From Lentzea sp. NBRC 102530 (GTDB lineage: Bacteria > Actinomycetota > Actinomycetes > Mycobacteriales > Pseudonocardiaceae): a stretch of DNA of 64,000 nucleotides. The stretch is from positions 424,322 to 488,321 of the forward strand of contig NZ_BSTF01000007.1 of the NCBI RefSeq assembly GCF_030269365.1. Direction: 5' to 3'. Positions 51,827-60,713 of the stretch are shown here, one piece after another. A model generated the notes under the pieces. It did no database searches, was not told the origin of the DNA, and saw only the letters and a program-made list of their open reading frames with translations. Both the position numbers and the translations under genes were made by a program. The number at the start of each line of letters is the position of its first letter. The first letter of the stretch is position 1.

Positions 51827-53344
51827 CTAGCGGACGTCGTCGTCGACCCAGTCGAACGACTTGGTGACGGCCTTCTTCCAGTTGCGGTACTGGCGCTCGC
51901 GCTCGTCGGCGTCGGCCTCGGGCGTCCAGCGCTTGTCCTCGGCCCAGTTGGCGCGCAGCTCGTCGAGCCCCGACCAGTAGCCGACGGCGAGGCCGGCGGC
52001 GTACGCGGCACCGAGGGCGGTCGTCTCGGCGACGACCGGGCGGACCACGGGCACGTCGAGGACGTCCGCCTGGAACTGCATGAGCAGTTCGTTGGCGACC
52101 ATGCCGCCGTCGACCTTCAGCTCGGTCAGCGGCACACCGGAGTCGGCGTTCATGGCGTCCAGCACCTCGCGGGTCTGGAACGCCGTCGCCTCCAGCACGG
52201 CACGGGCCAGGTGACCCTTGTTGACGAACCGGGTCAGGCCGACGACGGCACCGCGGGCGTCCGAACGCCAGTACGGCGCGAACAGACCGGAGAACGCGGG
52301 CACGAAGTACGCACCGCCGTTGTCCTCGACCGAGGCGGCGAGAGTCTCGATCTCCGGCGCCGAGCCGATGATGCCGAGGTTGTCGCGCAACCACTGCACC
52401 AGCGACCCGGTGACCGCGATGGAGCCTTCCAGCGCGTAGACGGGGGCCTCGTCGCCGATCTTGTAGCAGACGGTCGTGAGCAGACCGTTCTTCGAGGCGA
52501 CCTTCTCCGTGCCCGTGTTCAGGAGCATGAAGTTGCCGGTGCCGTAGGTGTTCTTGGCGGTGCCGGGCTCGTAGCAGGCCTGGCCGAACGTCGCGGCCTG
52601 CTGGTCGCCGAGGATGCCCGCGATCGGCACGCCCTTCAGCACTCCGCCGGGACCACCGTTGCCGTACACCTCGGAGGAGGACCGGATCTCCGGCAGCATG
52701 GACACCGGGATGCCCATCTCACCGGCGATCTCGGTGTCCCACTGGAGCGTGTCGAGGTCCATCAGCATGGTGCGCGACGCGTTGGTGACGTCCGTGGCGT
52801 GCACGCCGCCGTTGGGGCCACCGGTGAGGTTCCACAGCGTCCACGTGTCGGTGTTGCCGAACAGCAGGTCGCCCGCCTCGGCGCGCTCACGGGCGCCCTC
52901 GACGTTGTCGAGGATCCAGCGGATCTTGGGACCGGAGAAGTAGGTCGCGAGCGGCAGGCCGACCTTCGCCTTGTAGCGGTCGGCGCCGCCGCCCAGCGCA
53001 CCGAGCTCGTCGACGATCGCCTGGGTGCGGGTGTCCTGCCAGACGATGGCGTTGTAGACGGGTTCGCCGGTGTTCTTGTCCCACACCACCGCGGTCTCGC
53101 GCTGGTTGGTGATGCCGACGGCGGCGAGGTCCCCGGTGTTGAGGTCGGCCTTCGCGAGCGCCTGACCGATCACGAACCGGGTGTTCTCGGAGATCTCCAC
53201 CGGGTTGTGCTCGACCCAGCCGGCGCGCGGGAAGATCTGCTCGTGTTCCTTCTGGCCCACGGCGACGATGGAACCGCTGTGGTCGAAGATGATCGCCCGC
53301 GTGCTGGTCGTGCCCTGGTCGACGGCGAGAACGTACTGCGACAT
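51827..53344 (-). CDS. glpK: Glycerol kinase
   Basis: FGGY kinase of 505 aa phosphorylating glycerol with [33 protein letters not shown] and GLFAPYW are glycerol-kinase signatures; [11 protein letters not shown] is the second FGGY motif. It starts 22 nt after the glpF stop and 23 nt before the glpD start, giving one operon. The family is feedback-inhibited by fructose-1,6-bisphosphate. Confidence 0.96.
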   Translation of the reverse strand: MSQYVLAVDQGTTSTRAIIFDHSGSIVAVGQKEHEQIFPRAGWVEHNPVEISENTRFVIGQALAKADLNTGDLAAVGITNQRETAVVWDKNTGEPVYNAIVWQDTRTQAIVDELGALGGGADRYKAKVGLPLATYFSGPKIRWILDNVEGARERAEAGDLLFGNTDTWTLWNLTGGPNGGVHATDVTNASRTMLMDLDTLQWDTEIAGEMGIPVSMLPEIRSSSEVYGNGGPGGVLKGVPIAGILGDQQAATFGQACYEPGTAKNTYGTGNFMLLNTGTEKVASKNGLLTTVCYKIGDEAPVYALEGSIAVTGSLVQWLRDNLGIIGSAPEIETLAASVEDNGGAYFVPAFSGLFAPYWRSDARGAVVGLTRFVNKGHLARAVLEATAFQTREVLDAMNADSGVPLTELKVDGGMVANELLMQFQADVLDVPVVRPVVAETTALGAAYAAGLAVGYWSGLDELRANWAEDKRWTPEADADERERQYRNWKKAVTKSFDWVDDDVR

Positions 53345-53366
53345 CGAAGAAGTCCTTTCCGGAGAG

Positions 53367-54122
53367 TCAGAACGCGATGGAGGCGATCACACCGGCGAGC
53401 GCGCCACCGATGATCGGGCCGACGACCGGCACCCAGGCGTAAGCCCAGTCGGAGTCCTTCTTGCCGATCTCCGCACCCTCGGTGCCCTTGTAGGACATGG
53501 GCAGCAGGGCGTGGGCGACGCGCGGACCGAGGTCACGGGCGGGGTTGATCGCGTAACCGGTCGGGCCGCCCAGGGAGGCACCGATGCCGACGACGAGCAA
53601 CGCGACGGCCAGCGGGCCGAGCTGCGACGGGGTCTTGGCGAACGCGAGGACCACGAAGACGAGGACGAACGTGCCGATGATCTCGCACACCAGGTTCCAG
53701 GCGTAGCTGCGGATCGCCGGGCCGGTGGAGAAGACGGCGAGCTTGAGACCGTGGTCGTTGGTCTCCTCGAAGTGCGGCTTGTAGGCGAGCCACGCGACGA
53801 CGGCACCGAGGAACGCGCCGAGGAACTCACCGGCGAAGTAGACGAGCGTCGAGCCGAAGCTGACGGGAACACCAGGCGCGTAGTCGGCCGCACCGCTGGT
53901 GAGAATGCCGATCGTCACCGCAGGGTTGAGGTGAGCACCCGACTTGAAGGCGACGTACACACCGGCGAAGACACCGAGACCCCAGCCGAAGTTGATCAAC
54001 AGCCAACCGCCGTCGAAACCCTTCGACTTGGCGAGCAGCACGTTGGCCACCACGCCCGCACCCATCAACAGCAAGACTGCCGTACCGAGCACCTCGCTGA
54101 GGAACACTGACCCGAGACCCAC
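53367..54122 (-). CDS. glpF: Glycerol facilitator (aquaglyceroporin)
   Basis: MIP-family channel of 251 aa with six spans and two half-helices. The NPA boxes are HLNPAVT and [11 protein letters not shown]; the Asp after the second NPA (NPARD) marks glycerol facilitators rather than water channels. GTG 54122 lies 5 nt after GGGAGG. First gene of glpFKD, divergent from an IclR regulator. Confidence 0.94.
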   Translation of the reverse strand: MGLGSVFLSEVLGTAVLLLMGAGVVANVLLAKSKGFDGGWLLINFGWGLGVFAGVYVAFKSGAHLNPAVTIGILTSGAADYAPGVPVSFGSTLVYFAGEFLGAFLGAVVAWLAYKPHFEETNDHGLKLAVFSTGPAIRSYAWNLVCEIIGTFVLVFVVLAFAKTPSQLGPLAVALLVVGIGASLGGPTGYAINPARDLGPRVAHALLPMSYKGTEGAEIGKKDSDWAYAWVPVVGPIIGGALAGVIASIAF

Positions 54123-54190
54123 GCTGGCCTCCCATTCGACTCTGAACGGCTGATCACCCCGTGGTGATTGAGGCGGAACGTATGAGTGTC

Positions 54191-54204
54191 TGAACAGCTG
54201 TTCA
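54191..54204. promoter_or_regulatory. Palindrome near the glpF promoter
   Basis: TGAACAGCTGTTCA, a perfect 14-bp palindrome about 70 bp upstream of glpF, in the 242-bp divergent region. A candidate regulator site distinct from the IclR-type sites. Confidence 0.5.
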
Positions 54205-54214
54205 ACAGGCGCGT

Positions 54215-54229
54215 TTCGACAATGTCGAC
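54215..54229. promoter_or_regulatory. IclR-type operator, glpF side
   Basis: TTCGACAATGTCGAC contains the perfect 6+1+6 palindrome TCGACA-A-TGTCGA (54216-54228). A near copy occurs at 54324-54336. Confidence 0.6.
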
Positions 54230-54322
54230 ACCTGCTGCCCACGATCGCGTGACTGATCCGTCACGCTGCGCGCAGACAAGGCGTTTCAGGCCCGTGTCCA
54301 GGGGTGACGGGCGTCGTAGCTG

Positions 54323-54337
54323 TTCGACATTGCCGAC
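54323..54337. promoter_or_regulatory. IclR-type operator overlapping the iclR promoter
   Basis: TTCGACATTGCCGAC is the second copy, with one mismatch. It covers the -35 hexamer TTGCCG (54330-54335), which has a 17-bp spacer to TACGTT (54353-54358); that -10 ends 6 nt before GTG 54365. This fits autoregulation. Confidence 0.6.
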
Positions 54338-54364
54338 ACGGGTCGTCTCAATTACGTTTCTCGC

Positions 54365-55129
54365 GTGCCGGGACCCATCCAGTCGATCGAACGCGCCGCC
54401 GCCGTGCTGCGGCTGCTCGCGCGTGGCTCCGGCCACCACGGTCTCACGGAGATCGCCGACTCGCTCGGTCTCGCGCGCGGCACCGCGCACGGGATTCTCC
54501 GCACGCTGCAACGGGTCGAGTTCGTCGAGCAGGATCACACGACCGGCCGCTACCGCCTCGGCGCGGCCCTGCTGCACCTGGGCACGTCCTACCTCGACGC
54601 CAACGAACTGCGTTCTCGATCGATCAACTGGGCCGACACGCTCGCCGCGCGGTCGGGTCAGGAAGTGCGGATCGGGATGCACCACGACGGCGCCGTGCTC
54701 GTCGTGCACCACGTGTTCCGTCCCGATGACTCCGTGCAAACCCTCGGCATCGGCGCGATGCTGCCGTTGCACGCGACGGCGCTCGGCAAGGTGCTGCTCG
54801 CCTACGACCCGGATCTGTCGGCGGCCGCACGCCGGCGGGAGCTGACGTCGTTGACGCGCCGCACGATCACGCGCACCCAGATGCTGGAGCGCGTGCTGAC
54901 CGAGGTGCGCGGGCAGGGCTGGGCGGGCGAGGCCGAGGAGTACATGCCGGGCGAGGCGAGCATCGCCGCGCCGATCCGCATCCCCGGCGGCCTGGTGGTC
55001 GGCGCGATCGGCATCTCGGGTGCCGCCGACCGGCTGTGCGACGCGACGGGCCGTCCACGTGCGACCCTGGTGCGGCAGGTCGTCCAGGCAGCGGACTCCG
55101 TCACCACGTCCCTCGTCGACGAGAACTGA
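54365..55129 (+). CDS. IclR family transcriptional regulator of glycerol genes
   Basis: Regulator of 254 aa with an IclR winged helix (residues about 5-65: LTEIADSLGLARGTAHGILRTLQ) and an IclR effector domain (LPLHATALGKVLLAYDP, and AAPIRIPGGLVVGAIGISG). It sits between the glpFKD operon and a second glycerol kinase; the stop is 10 nt before that kinase's start. By location it controls both units, like GylR of streptomycetes. Leaderless promoter. Confidence 0.92.
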   Translation: MPGPIQSIERAAAVLRLLARGSGHHGLTEIADSLGLARGTAHGILRTLQRVEFVEQDHTTGRYRLGAALLHLGTSYLDANELRSRSINWADTLAARSGQEVRIGMHHDGAVLVVHHVFRPDDSVQTLGIGAMLPLHATALGKVLLAYDPDLSAAARRRELTSLTRRTITRTQMLERVLTEVRGQGWAGEAEEYMPGEASIAAPIRIPGGLVVGAIGISGAADRLCDATGRPRATLVRQVVQAADSVTTSLVDEN

Positions 55130-55139
55130 AGGGCTCGCC

Positions 55140-56648
55140 GTGCAACGGTTCGTAATGGCGATCGACCAGGGCACGACGTCGACGCGCTGCATCGTGTTCG
55201 ACCAGAACGCCCGCCTCGTCGCGGTCGCGCAGCGCGAGCACCGGCAGTACCACCCGCGGCCCGGCTGGGTGGAGCAGGACGCCGTGGAGATCTGGCGCAA
55301 CGTCGACCGGATCGTGCCGCAGGCGTTGCGGCAGGCGGGGATCACGGCCGAGCAGGTCGTCGCGATGGGCATCACGAACCAGCGCGAGACGTTCGTGCTG
55401 TGGGACCGGCACACGGGCGTCCCGATCGGGCGGGCCATCGTCTGGGAGGACATCCGGACCGAGGAACTCGTTGCGCGGCTCGGCGAGCAGCCCGGCATCG
55501 AGGAGGTCCGCGAACGGTGCGGGTTGCCGTTGGCGACCTACTTCTCGGCTCCTTCGCTGCGGTGGATGCTCGACCACACGGCCGGGCTGCGCGCCAAGGC
55601 CGAACGCGGTGACGTCCTGTTCGGCACGATGGACACCTGGCTGATCTGGAACCTCACCGGCGGGGTCAACGGCGGCCTGCACGTGACGGACGTGACCAAC
55701 GCGTCGCGGACGATGCTGATGAACCTCTCGACGCGGCAATGGGATCCGATGCTGCTGGAGTTCTTCGGCGTGCCCGCCTCGATGCTGCCGGAGATCCGGC
55801 CGTCGACGGAGATCAGCGGTGTCACGACCCGCGTGGTGCCGGGGATCTCGATCACGGCGGCCCTCGGCGACCAGCACGCCGCGTTGTTCGGGCAGACGTG
55901 CTTCGAGAAGGGATCGATCAAGGGCACCTACGGCACCGGTGGCTTCCTGCTGATGAACACCGGCACGGAACTGGTGCGGTCGAAGCACGGGCTGCTGACG
56001 ACGATCGGGTACCAGATCGGCGGCGAGCCCGCGTACGCGCTGGAGGGATCGATCGCCGTCGCCGGGTCGCTGGTGCAGTGGTTCCGCGACAACCTCGGGC
56101 TGATCCACAGCGCGCCCGAGATCGAGACGCTCGCGCGCACGGTCAAGGACAACGGCGGCTGCTACATCGTGCCCGCGTTCTCCGGGCTGTTCGCGCCGCA
56201 CTGGCTCGCGCAGGCGCGCGGCCTGGTCGTCGGGCTCACGTCGTACATCAACAAGGGGCACCTGGCGCGGGCCGTGCTGGAGGCGACGGGCTGGCAGACG
56301 CGCGAGGTCGTGGACGCGATGAACGCGGACCTGGGTGCGCCGACGCCGGTGCTGAAGGTGGACGGCGGGATGACCGCGGACCACCTGCTGATGCAGTTCA
56401 TCGCGGACGTGCTGGACATCCCGGTGCAACGGCCGCTCGTCGCCGAGACGGTGTCGCTGGGCGCCGCCTACGCCGCCGGGCTGGCGGCCGGGTACTGGCC
56501 GGACCTGGAGGGGTTGCGGCGCAACTGGCACCTCGCCGCGCGGTGGAACCCGGCGATGGACGCCGGGTACCGCGAGGCCGAGTACGCGAACTGGAAGCGG
56601 GCCGTGGAACTCACGTTCGCGTGGGCCCGCTCCAGTCCGTCTACTTAG
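55140..56648 (+). CDS. glpK2: Second glycerol kinase paralogue
   Basis: FGGY kinase of 502 aa, clearly glycerol kinase-like ([46 protein letters not shown]). It differs from the first copy at several family positions, for example WEDIRTEE where the other has WQDTRTQ. GTG 55140 follows the IclR stop by 10 nt with GAAGGG before it, so the two are co-transcribed. Either a duplicated glycerol kinase with different regulation or a kinase for a related polyol. Confidence 0.92.
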   Translation: MQRFVMAIDQGTTSTRCIVFDQNARLVAVAQREHRQYHPRPGWVEQDAVEIWRNVDRIVPQALRQAGITAEQVVAMGITNQRETFVLWDRHTGVPIGRAIVWEDIRTEELVARLGEQPGIEEVRERCGLPLATYFSAPSLRWMLDHTAGLRAKAERGDVLFGTMDTWLIWNLTGGVNGGLHVTDVTNASRTMLMNLSTRQWDPMLLEFFGVPASMLPEIRPSTEISGVTTRVVPGISITAALGDQHAALFGQTCFEKGSIKGTYGTGGFLLMNTGTELVRSKHGLLTTIGYQIGGEPAYALEGSIAVAGSLVQWFRDNLGLIHSAPEIETLARTVKDNGGCYIVPAFSGLFAPHWLAQARGLVVGLTSYINKGHLARAVLEATGWQTREVVDAMNADLGAPTPVLKVDGGMTADHLLMQFIADVLDIPVQRPLVAETVSLGAAYAAGLAAGYWPDLEGLRRNWHLAARWNPAMDAGYREAEYANWKRAVELTFAWARSSPST

Positions 56649-56678
56649 GAGCGCCGCTGCTCGCGCCGGGCCGCTCCA

Positions 56679-58055
56679 CTAGGAGCGTTGCTTCCTCACC
56701 CATGCGCTGACGTCGTCGGCGGCGATCGGCAGCGCGTCCGACAGGATGTCCGCGCCGGTCGACGTGACGACCAGGTCGTCCTCGATGCGCACACCGATGC
56801 CGCGCAGCTCCGGCGGCAGCGTCTCGTCGTTCGGGTGGAAGTACAGGCCCGGCTCGACGGTGAGCGCCATGCCGCGTTCGAGGATGCCCTGCTGGTAGGT
56901 CTCCTGGCGGGCGTCGGCGCAGTCGTGCACGTCGAGGCCGAGGAAGTGGCCGGTGCCGCAGACGATGTAGCGGCGGTGGTGCTGGCCGGACGGGTCGAGC
57001 GCCTTGTCGACGCTCACCGGCAGCAGGCCCCAGTCGTGCAGGCCCTCGGCGAGCACGCGCATGGCGGTGTGGTGGAAGGCGCTGTAGTCGTTGCCCGGCC
57101 GGACCTCCGCCAACGCCGCGACGTGCGACCTGTGCACGAGGTCGTAGACCTGGCGCTGCGGCTCGCTGAACTCACCGCTGACCGGGAACGTGCGGGTGAC
57201 GTCGGCGGTGTAGAGGGAGTTCATCTCGACGCCGGCGTCGAGCAGGAGCAGGTCGGCGTCGTTCACGCGGCCGTCGCAGCGCGTCCAGTGCAGGACCGGC
57301 GCGTGCGGGCCGGCGGCGACGATCGAGGTGTAGCCGGGGCCCTTGCCCTCGGTGCGGGCCCGGCGGTCGAACGTGCCCTGCAGCCAGCGCTCTCCCCCGC
57401 CGCGCACGGCCTGGCCGAGTTCCATGGCGACGTCGGCGAAGCCCTTGACGGACGCGTCGACGGCCTGGCGGAGCTGGTCGACCTCCCAGTCGTCCTTGAT
57501 GCGGCGCAGCTCGGCGAGGGTGGTGCGGAGCTCGTCGCTGTGGCCGCCGGTGAGCGCGTCGAGCAGCGGGTCGACGCCCTGCGCCGTGAGCGTCTGCGGG
57601 TGGCGGCCGCGCAGCGCGTTCGCGAGGTCTTCGAGGGGCCGGGCCGTGATGCCGAGCGCGGCGCCCCACTCCTTCGGTCCGGCGGCGGCGCCGATCCAGA
57701 ACGGGCTGCGGTCGGCGTCACCGAAGAAGTCGACGCTGTGGGTCTCGCTGGGCACCGGCACGAACAGCGTGGCGTCGTCGTCGGTGAGCACCAGCACGGC
57801 GCCCTCGACCTGGCACCCGGTCAGCCACACGAAGTCGCTGTCGGCGCGGAACTCGTGGAACGTGTCGTTGGACCGGACGTGGGCCCGTCCCGCGGCGAGC
57901 GCGATCCGCTTGCCGGGCAGCGCGGCGGTGAGCCTGGCGCGGTGGGCCGCGGCGGCCTCGGCCGTGCCCTTGGGCAGGTCGATCGCGCTGTCCCAGTCAC
58001 CCCAGCCGTCGCGGATGTACGTGCGGAATCCGTCCGCGTCCACCAGTTTCGCCAT
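56679..58055 (-). CDS. pepP: Xaa-Pro aminopeptidase (aminopeptidase P)
   Basis: M24-family dinuclear metallopeptidase of 458 aa that removes N-terminal residues before proline. An N-terminal creatinase-like domain (residues about 1-170) is followed by the catalytic pita-bread fold with metal-ligand segments LLLLDAGVEMNSLYTADVTRTF, GTGHFLGLDVHD, LTVEPGLYF and GVRIEDD. ATG 58055 starts the homology. It is divergent from a LysR gene. Confidence 0.93.
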   Translation of the reverse strand: MAKLVDADGFRTYIRDGWGDWDSAIDLPKGTAEAAAAHRARLTAALPGKRIALAAGRAHVRSNDTFHEFRADSDFVWLTGCQVEGAVLVLTDDDATLFVPVPSETHSVDFFGDADRSPFWIGAAAGPKEWGAALGITARPLEDLANALRGRHPQTLTAQGVDPLLDALTGGHSDELRTTLAELRRIKDDWEVDQLRQAVDASVKGFADVAMELGQAVRGGGERWLQGTFDRRARTEGKGPGYTSIVAAGPHAPVLHWTRCDGRVNDADLLLLDAGVEMNSLYTADVTRTFPVSGEFSEPQRQVYDLVHRSHVAALAEVRPGNDYSAFHHTAMRVLAEGLHDWGLLPVSVDKALDPSGQHHRRYIVCGTGHFLGLDVHDCADARQETYQQGILERGMALTVEPGLYFHPNDETLPPELRGIGVRIEDDLVVTSTGADILSDALPIAADDVSAWVRKQRS

Positions 58056-58151
58056 GTCGCGGCGTGTCCGAGCCAATTCGGGTCCTTCCAGAGTGGTCCT
58101 GCCTGCCACCCTCCCCCCACCCGGAGGGATCCCGCCAATCCGGAACGGGGA

Positions 58152-58157
58152 TAGCCT
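58152..58157 (+). promoter_or_regulatory. -10 box of the LysR gene (leaderless)
   Basis: TAGCCT ends 6 nt before ATG 58164. Confidence 0.5.
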
Positions 58158-58163
58158 CAGGCT

Positions 58164-59108
58164 ATGGAACTGGAGATCCGGCACCTGCGGGCGATCTGTG
58201 CCATCGGCGACGCGGGCTCGCTGTCGCGCGCGGCCACCCAGCTCGGCATCTCCCAACCGTCCCTGACGACCCTGCTCCAACGGGTGGAACGCCTGGTGGG
58301 AGGCCGTCTGTTCGACCGCGGCCGGGCCGGTGCCGAACCCACGGCCCTGGGGGCGCAGATGCTGCAACGGGCCCGGTTGCTGCTGGTGGAACTGGACGCG
58401 TTCGGCTCGGACATGGTGCAACGGGGCGGACCGACCCGCCTCGGCTCGGTGCACATGGAGTGCGTCGGGCCGCTGTACACGCGCCTGGAGCAGGTGCTGG
58501 ACGACATCACGCTGGTGGTCGACCCGTCGTCGACCGGTCTGGCGCTGGCGTTGGCGAACGGGCACCTCGACGCCGCGGTGATCGCCGTCGACGAGGACGG
58601 CGACCTGGGCCTGCCGCGTGGGGTGGCGCAACGGATCGTGGTGCCGTGGGTGCCGGTGTTCATCGCGGTTCCCGCCGGTCACCGGCTTGCCGCCCGTTCG
58701 GAGATCGAGCTGGCGGACCTGGCGGGCGAGTCGTGGGTCGGGCCTCCCGGCGCCGAGGACGGGTCGTTGACGGCGTTGCGGGCGGCCTGCCGGGCGGTGG
58801 GGTTCGTGCCGCGGATCCGGTTCGAGATGCCGAGCGGTGCCGGGCGTCAACTGATCGCGGCGGGCAAGGCGGTGCAGCTGGTGGAGCCGACGTCGCAGGG
58901 TGGTCCGGGGGTGGCGGTGCGCCCGCTGGCGGGGGCGCCGATGCGGATGCGGCTGGTGTTCGCGTGGCGGCGGGAGCGGCTGACCTTCCGCCAGGCCAGC
59001 CGCGTGTTCACCGAGGTGCTGGAGGCCTACGCGGAGCAGGCGGTGGCGAGCCCGGCGTTCCGGCCCTGGTGGGAGGAACGGGGGGCCGCTCTCACCTCGG
59101 CGGACTGA
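58164..59108 (+). CDS. LysR family transcriptional regulator
   Basis: Regulator of 314 aa with an N-terminal winged helix (residues about 4-62, AICAIGDAGSLSRAATQLGISQPSLTTLLQRVE) and a periplasmic-binding-like effector domain. Divergent from the aminopeptidase P gene, which may be its target. Its start lies 108 bp from that gene. Confidence 0.92.
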   Translation: MELEIRHLRAICAIGDAGSLSRAATQLGISQPSLTTLLQRVERLVGGRLFDRGRAGAEPTALGAQMLQRARLLLVELDAFGSDMVQRGGPTRLGSVHMECVGPLYTRLEQVLDDITLVVDPSSTGLALALANGHLDAAVIAVDEDGDLGLPRGVAQRIVVPWVPVFIAVPAGHRLAARSEIELADLAGESWVGPPGAEDGSLTALRAACRAVGFVPRIRFEMPSGAGRQLIAAGKAVQLVEPTSQGGPGVAVRPLAGAPMRMRLVFAWRRERLTFRQASRVFTEVLEAYAEQAVASPAFRPWWEERGAALTSAD

Positions 59109-59130
59109 GCCTCCGGCCGCGCCGTCACCT

Positions 59131-60516
59131 TCAGCTCAGCGTCCCGAGCCACCCGTACCAGTCGCTGTCGTACCTCGACCCGATCACCCTGCCCAGGTGG
59201 TCGCGAGCACCGGCCCAGTCACCCACCCGGTAGTCCGCGAGCACCGCCGCGACGTCCTGCGGGTGCTTCTCCACCAGGTACCGCACGGCCAGATAACCCC
59301 AGTTGTAGACCCGCGTGGAGTCGTGGTCGTAGGTGGTGTCGAACAGGGTGCTCAGCGCGTACGTCTTCTTCTTCGCCTCGGCCAGCGCGTCGGCGTAGAC
59401 CTCGCCCCGGTAGCTGTACGACAGGTACTCGGCGAACCCCTCGATCCACCACACCGTCGGCGTGGTCATGTTCGACTCGAAGTCGCCGTGCAGGTCGAAC
59501 CGGCCGTCGAGGTAGTGGGTGTACTCGTGGTTGAGGTTCCAGATGGCGAACGTCGGCAGCCAGTCGGCCTCGTGCGCGATGAACCGCGCCTGATTCAGCG
59601 CCGGATCGCCTTCGAGGTACATGCCGCCGTTGTTGGTGGAGATGTCGAACAGCACGCCCGCGTACGTCCGGTAGTCGTTGGACGTGTTGAAGACGACGAC
59701 TTCGAGTGACGTGTTGTTGTCGCCGGCAACGGGTCCCGGGTCACGCACGACGCGATGGAACGCCGCGTCCTGGTTGGCCAGCGACGTGCAGGTCTGCCGC
59801 AGTTGCGCCTGGGTCAGCTGCTGGGCGCGCACCTTCACCGACGCGCTGCACGTGTGCCGGACGGTCAGCACGCGCCGGTCGATCTGCGCGCGGAAGTCAC
59901 AGGTGCCGTAACGGCGGCAGTTCGCCTTGTCGTACCAGTCGACCATTTCCGCGACACCCACCCACATCGGAGCCAGGCGGCCGACGACGTCCGCACGCGA
60001 GGCCATGTCGGCGAGCAGCGGACGCGCGTGCAGAGCGAGGTCGTTGTACTGCAGGAACCTCCCGAGCTCTCGGGTGGCGTTCTGGACCTGGTACTGGCGG
60101 TCGGTGCCGAAGAGGTCCTGGTGGCGCACGACGAACCGCCACAGCGCGCGCAGGATCTCCGGATCGGCGCGCACGGCCGTGACGAACTCCGGATAGCTGT
60201 GGCCGTAGTAGAGAAGGAGCATTCCGGCGTGCACGGTCGCGTCGTCGGAGGGGGTGTAGTTGTCGAGGACGCGGACCAACGCGCGCAGTTCGGCCGGGTA
60301 GTCGGTGACGGCGGCGGTGTGGATGGTCGAGTCGGGGGCTTCGCCGGGGTGCAGGTCGCGAGCCACGGCAGGCGGCAGCAACGGGCTGGTCGGCTGACCG
60401 GTCACACGGACCGTCTCCGGTCGGCCGGAGGGCGAGGTGCCGGCGGGAGCGGCGGTGGCGTGGACCGGCACCAGCAAGCCGGCCGACAGCGCCACCACCA
60501 GGGCGAGTGATCTCAT
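59131..60516 (-). CDS. Secreted M9-type collagenase-like metalloprotease
   Basis: Exported zinc protease of 461 aa. Signal peptide residues about 1-23 (SLALVVALSAGLLVPVHATA). Zinc site His330-Glu331-x2-His334 (HEYTH) in IWNLNHEYTHYLDGRFD, with a downstream Glu in WWIEGFAEYLSY as probable third ligand; this is the M9 (bacterial collagenase) arrangement. The N-terminal helical activator region precedes it. ATG 60516 has GGAGGA. It is shorter than clostridial collagenases and has no PKD or collagen-binding domains. Confidence 0.88.
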   Translation of the reverse strand: MRSLALVVALSAGLLVPVHATAAPAGTSPSGRPETVRVTGQPTSPLLPPAVARDLHPGEAPDSTIHTAAVTDYPAELRALVRVLDNYTPSDDATVHAGMLLLYYGHSYPEFVTAVRADPEILRALWRFVVRHQDLFGTDRQYQVQNATRELGRFLQYNDLALHARPLLADMASRADVVGRLAPMWVGVAEMVDWYDKANCRRYGTCDFRAQIDRRVLTVRHTCSASVKVRAQQLTQAQLRQTCTSLANQDAAFHRVVRDPGPVAGDNNTSLEVVVFNTSNDYRTYAGVLFDISTNNGGMYLEGDPALNQARFIAHEADWLPTFAIWNLNHEYTHYLDGRFDLHGDFESNMTTPTVWWIEGFAEYLSYSYRGEVYADALAEAKKKTYALSTLFDTTYDHDSTRVYNWGYLAVRYLVEKHPQDVAAVLADYRVGDWAGARDHLGRVIGSRYDSDWYGWLGTLS

Positions 60517-60713
60517 CGGGTCCTCCGAAGCAGGGGTTCGAGGTGCCCAGAGCGTCACACCGCCCACAGCGCGGCGATCATCTCTTCCGCGCATAGCTCG
60601 CCACTATGGGAACGTTCACGACAACCTTGTCATCTTGTCTCGCTTGTCCTCTTGACCCTCGCTCGGGCAGCCCACGATGGTGGTCGGCGGGCGCCTGATC
60701 GCATGGAGAGTCG

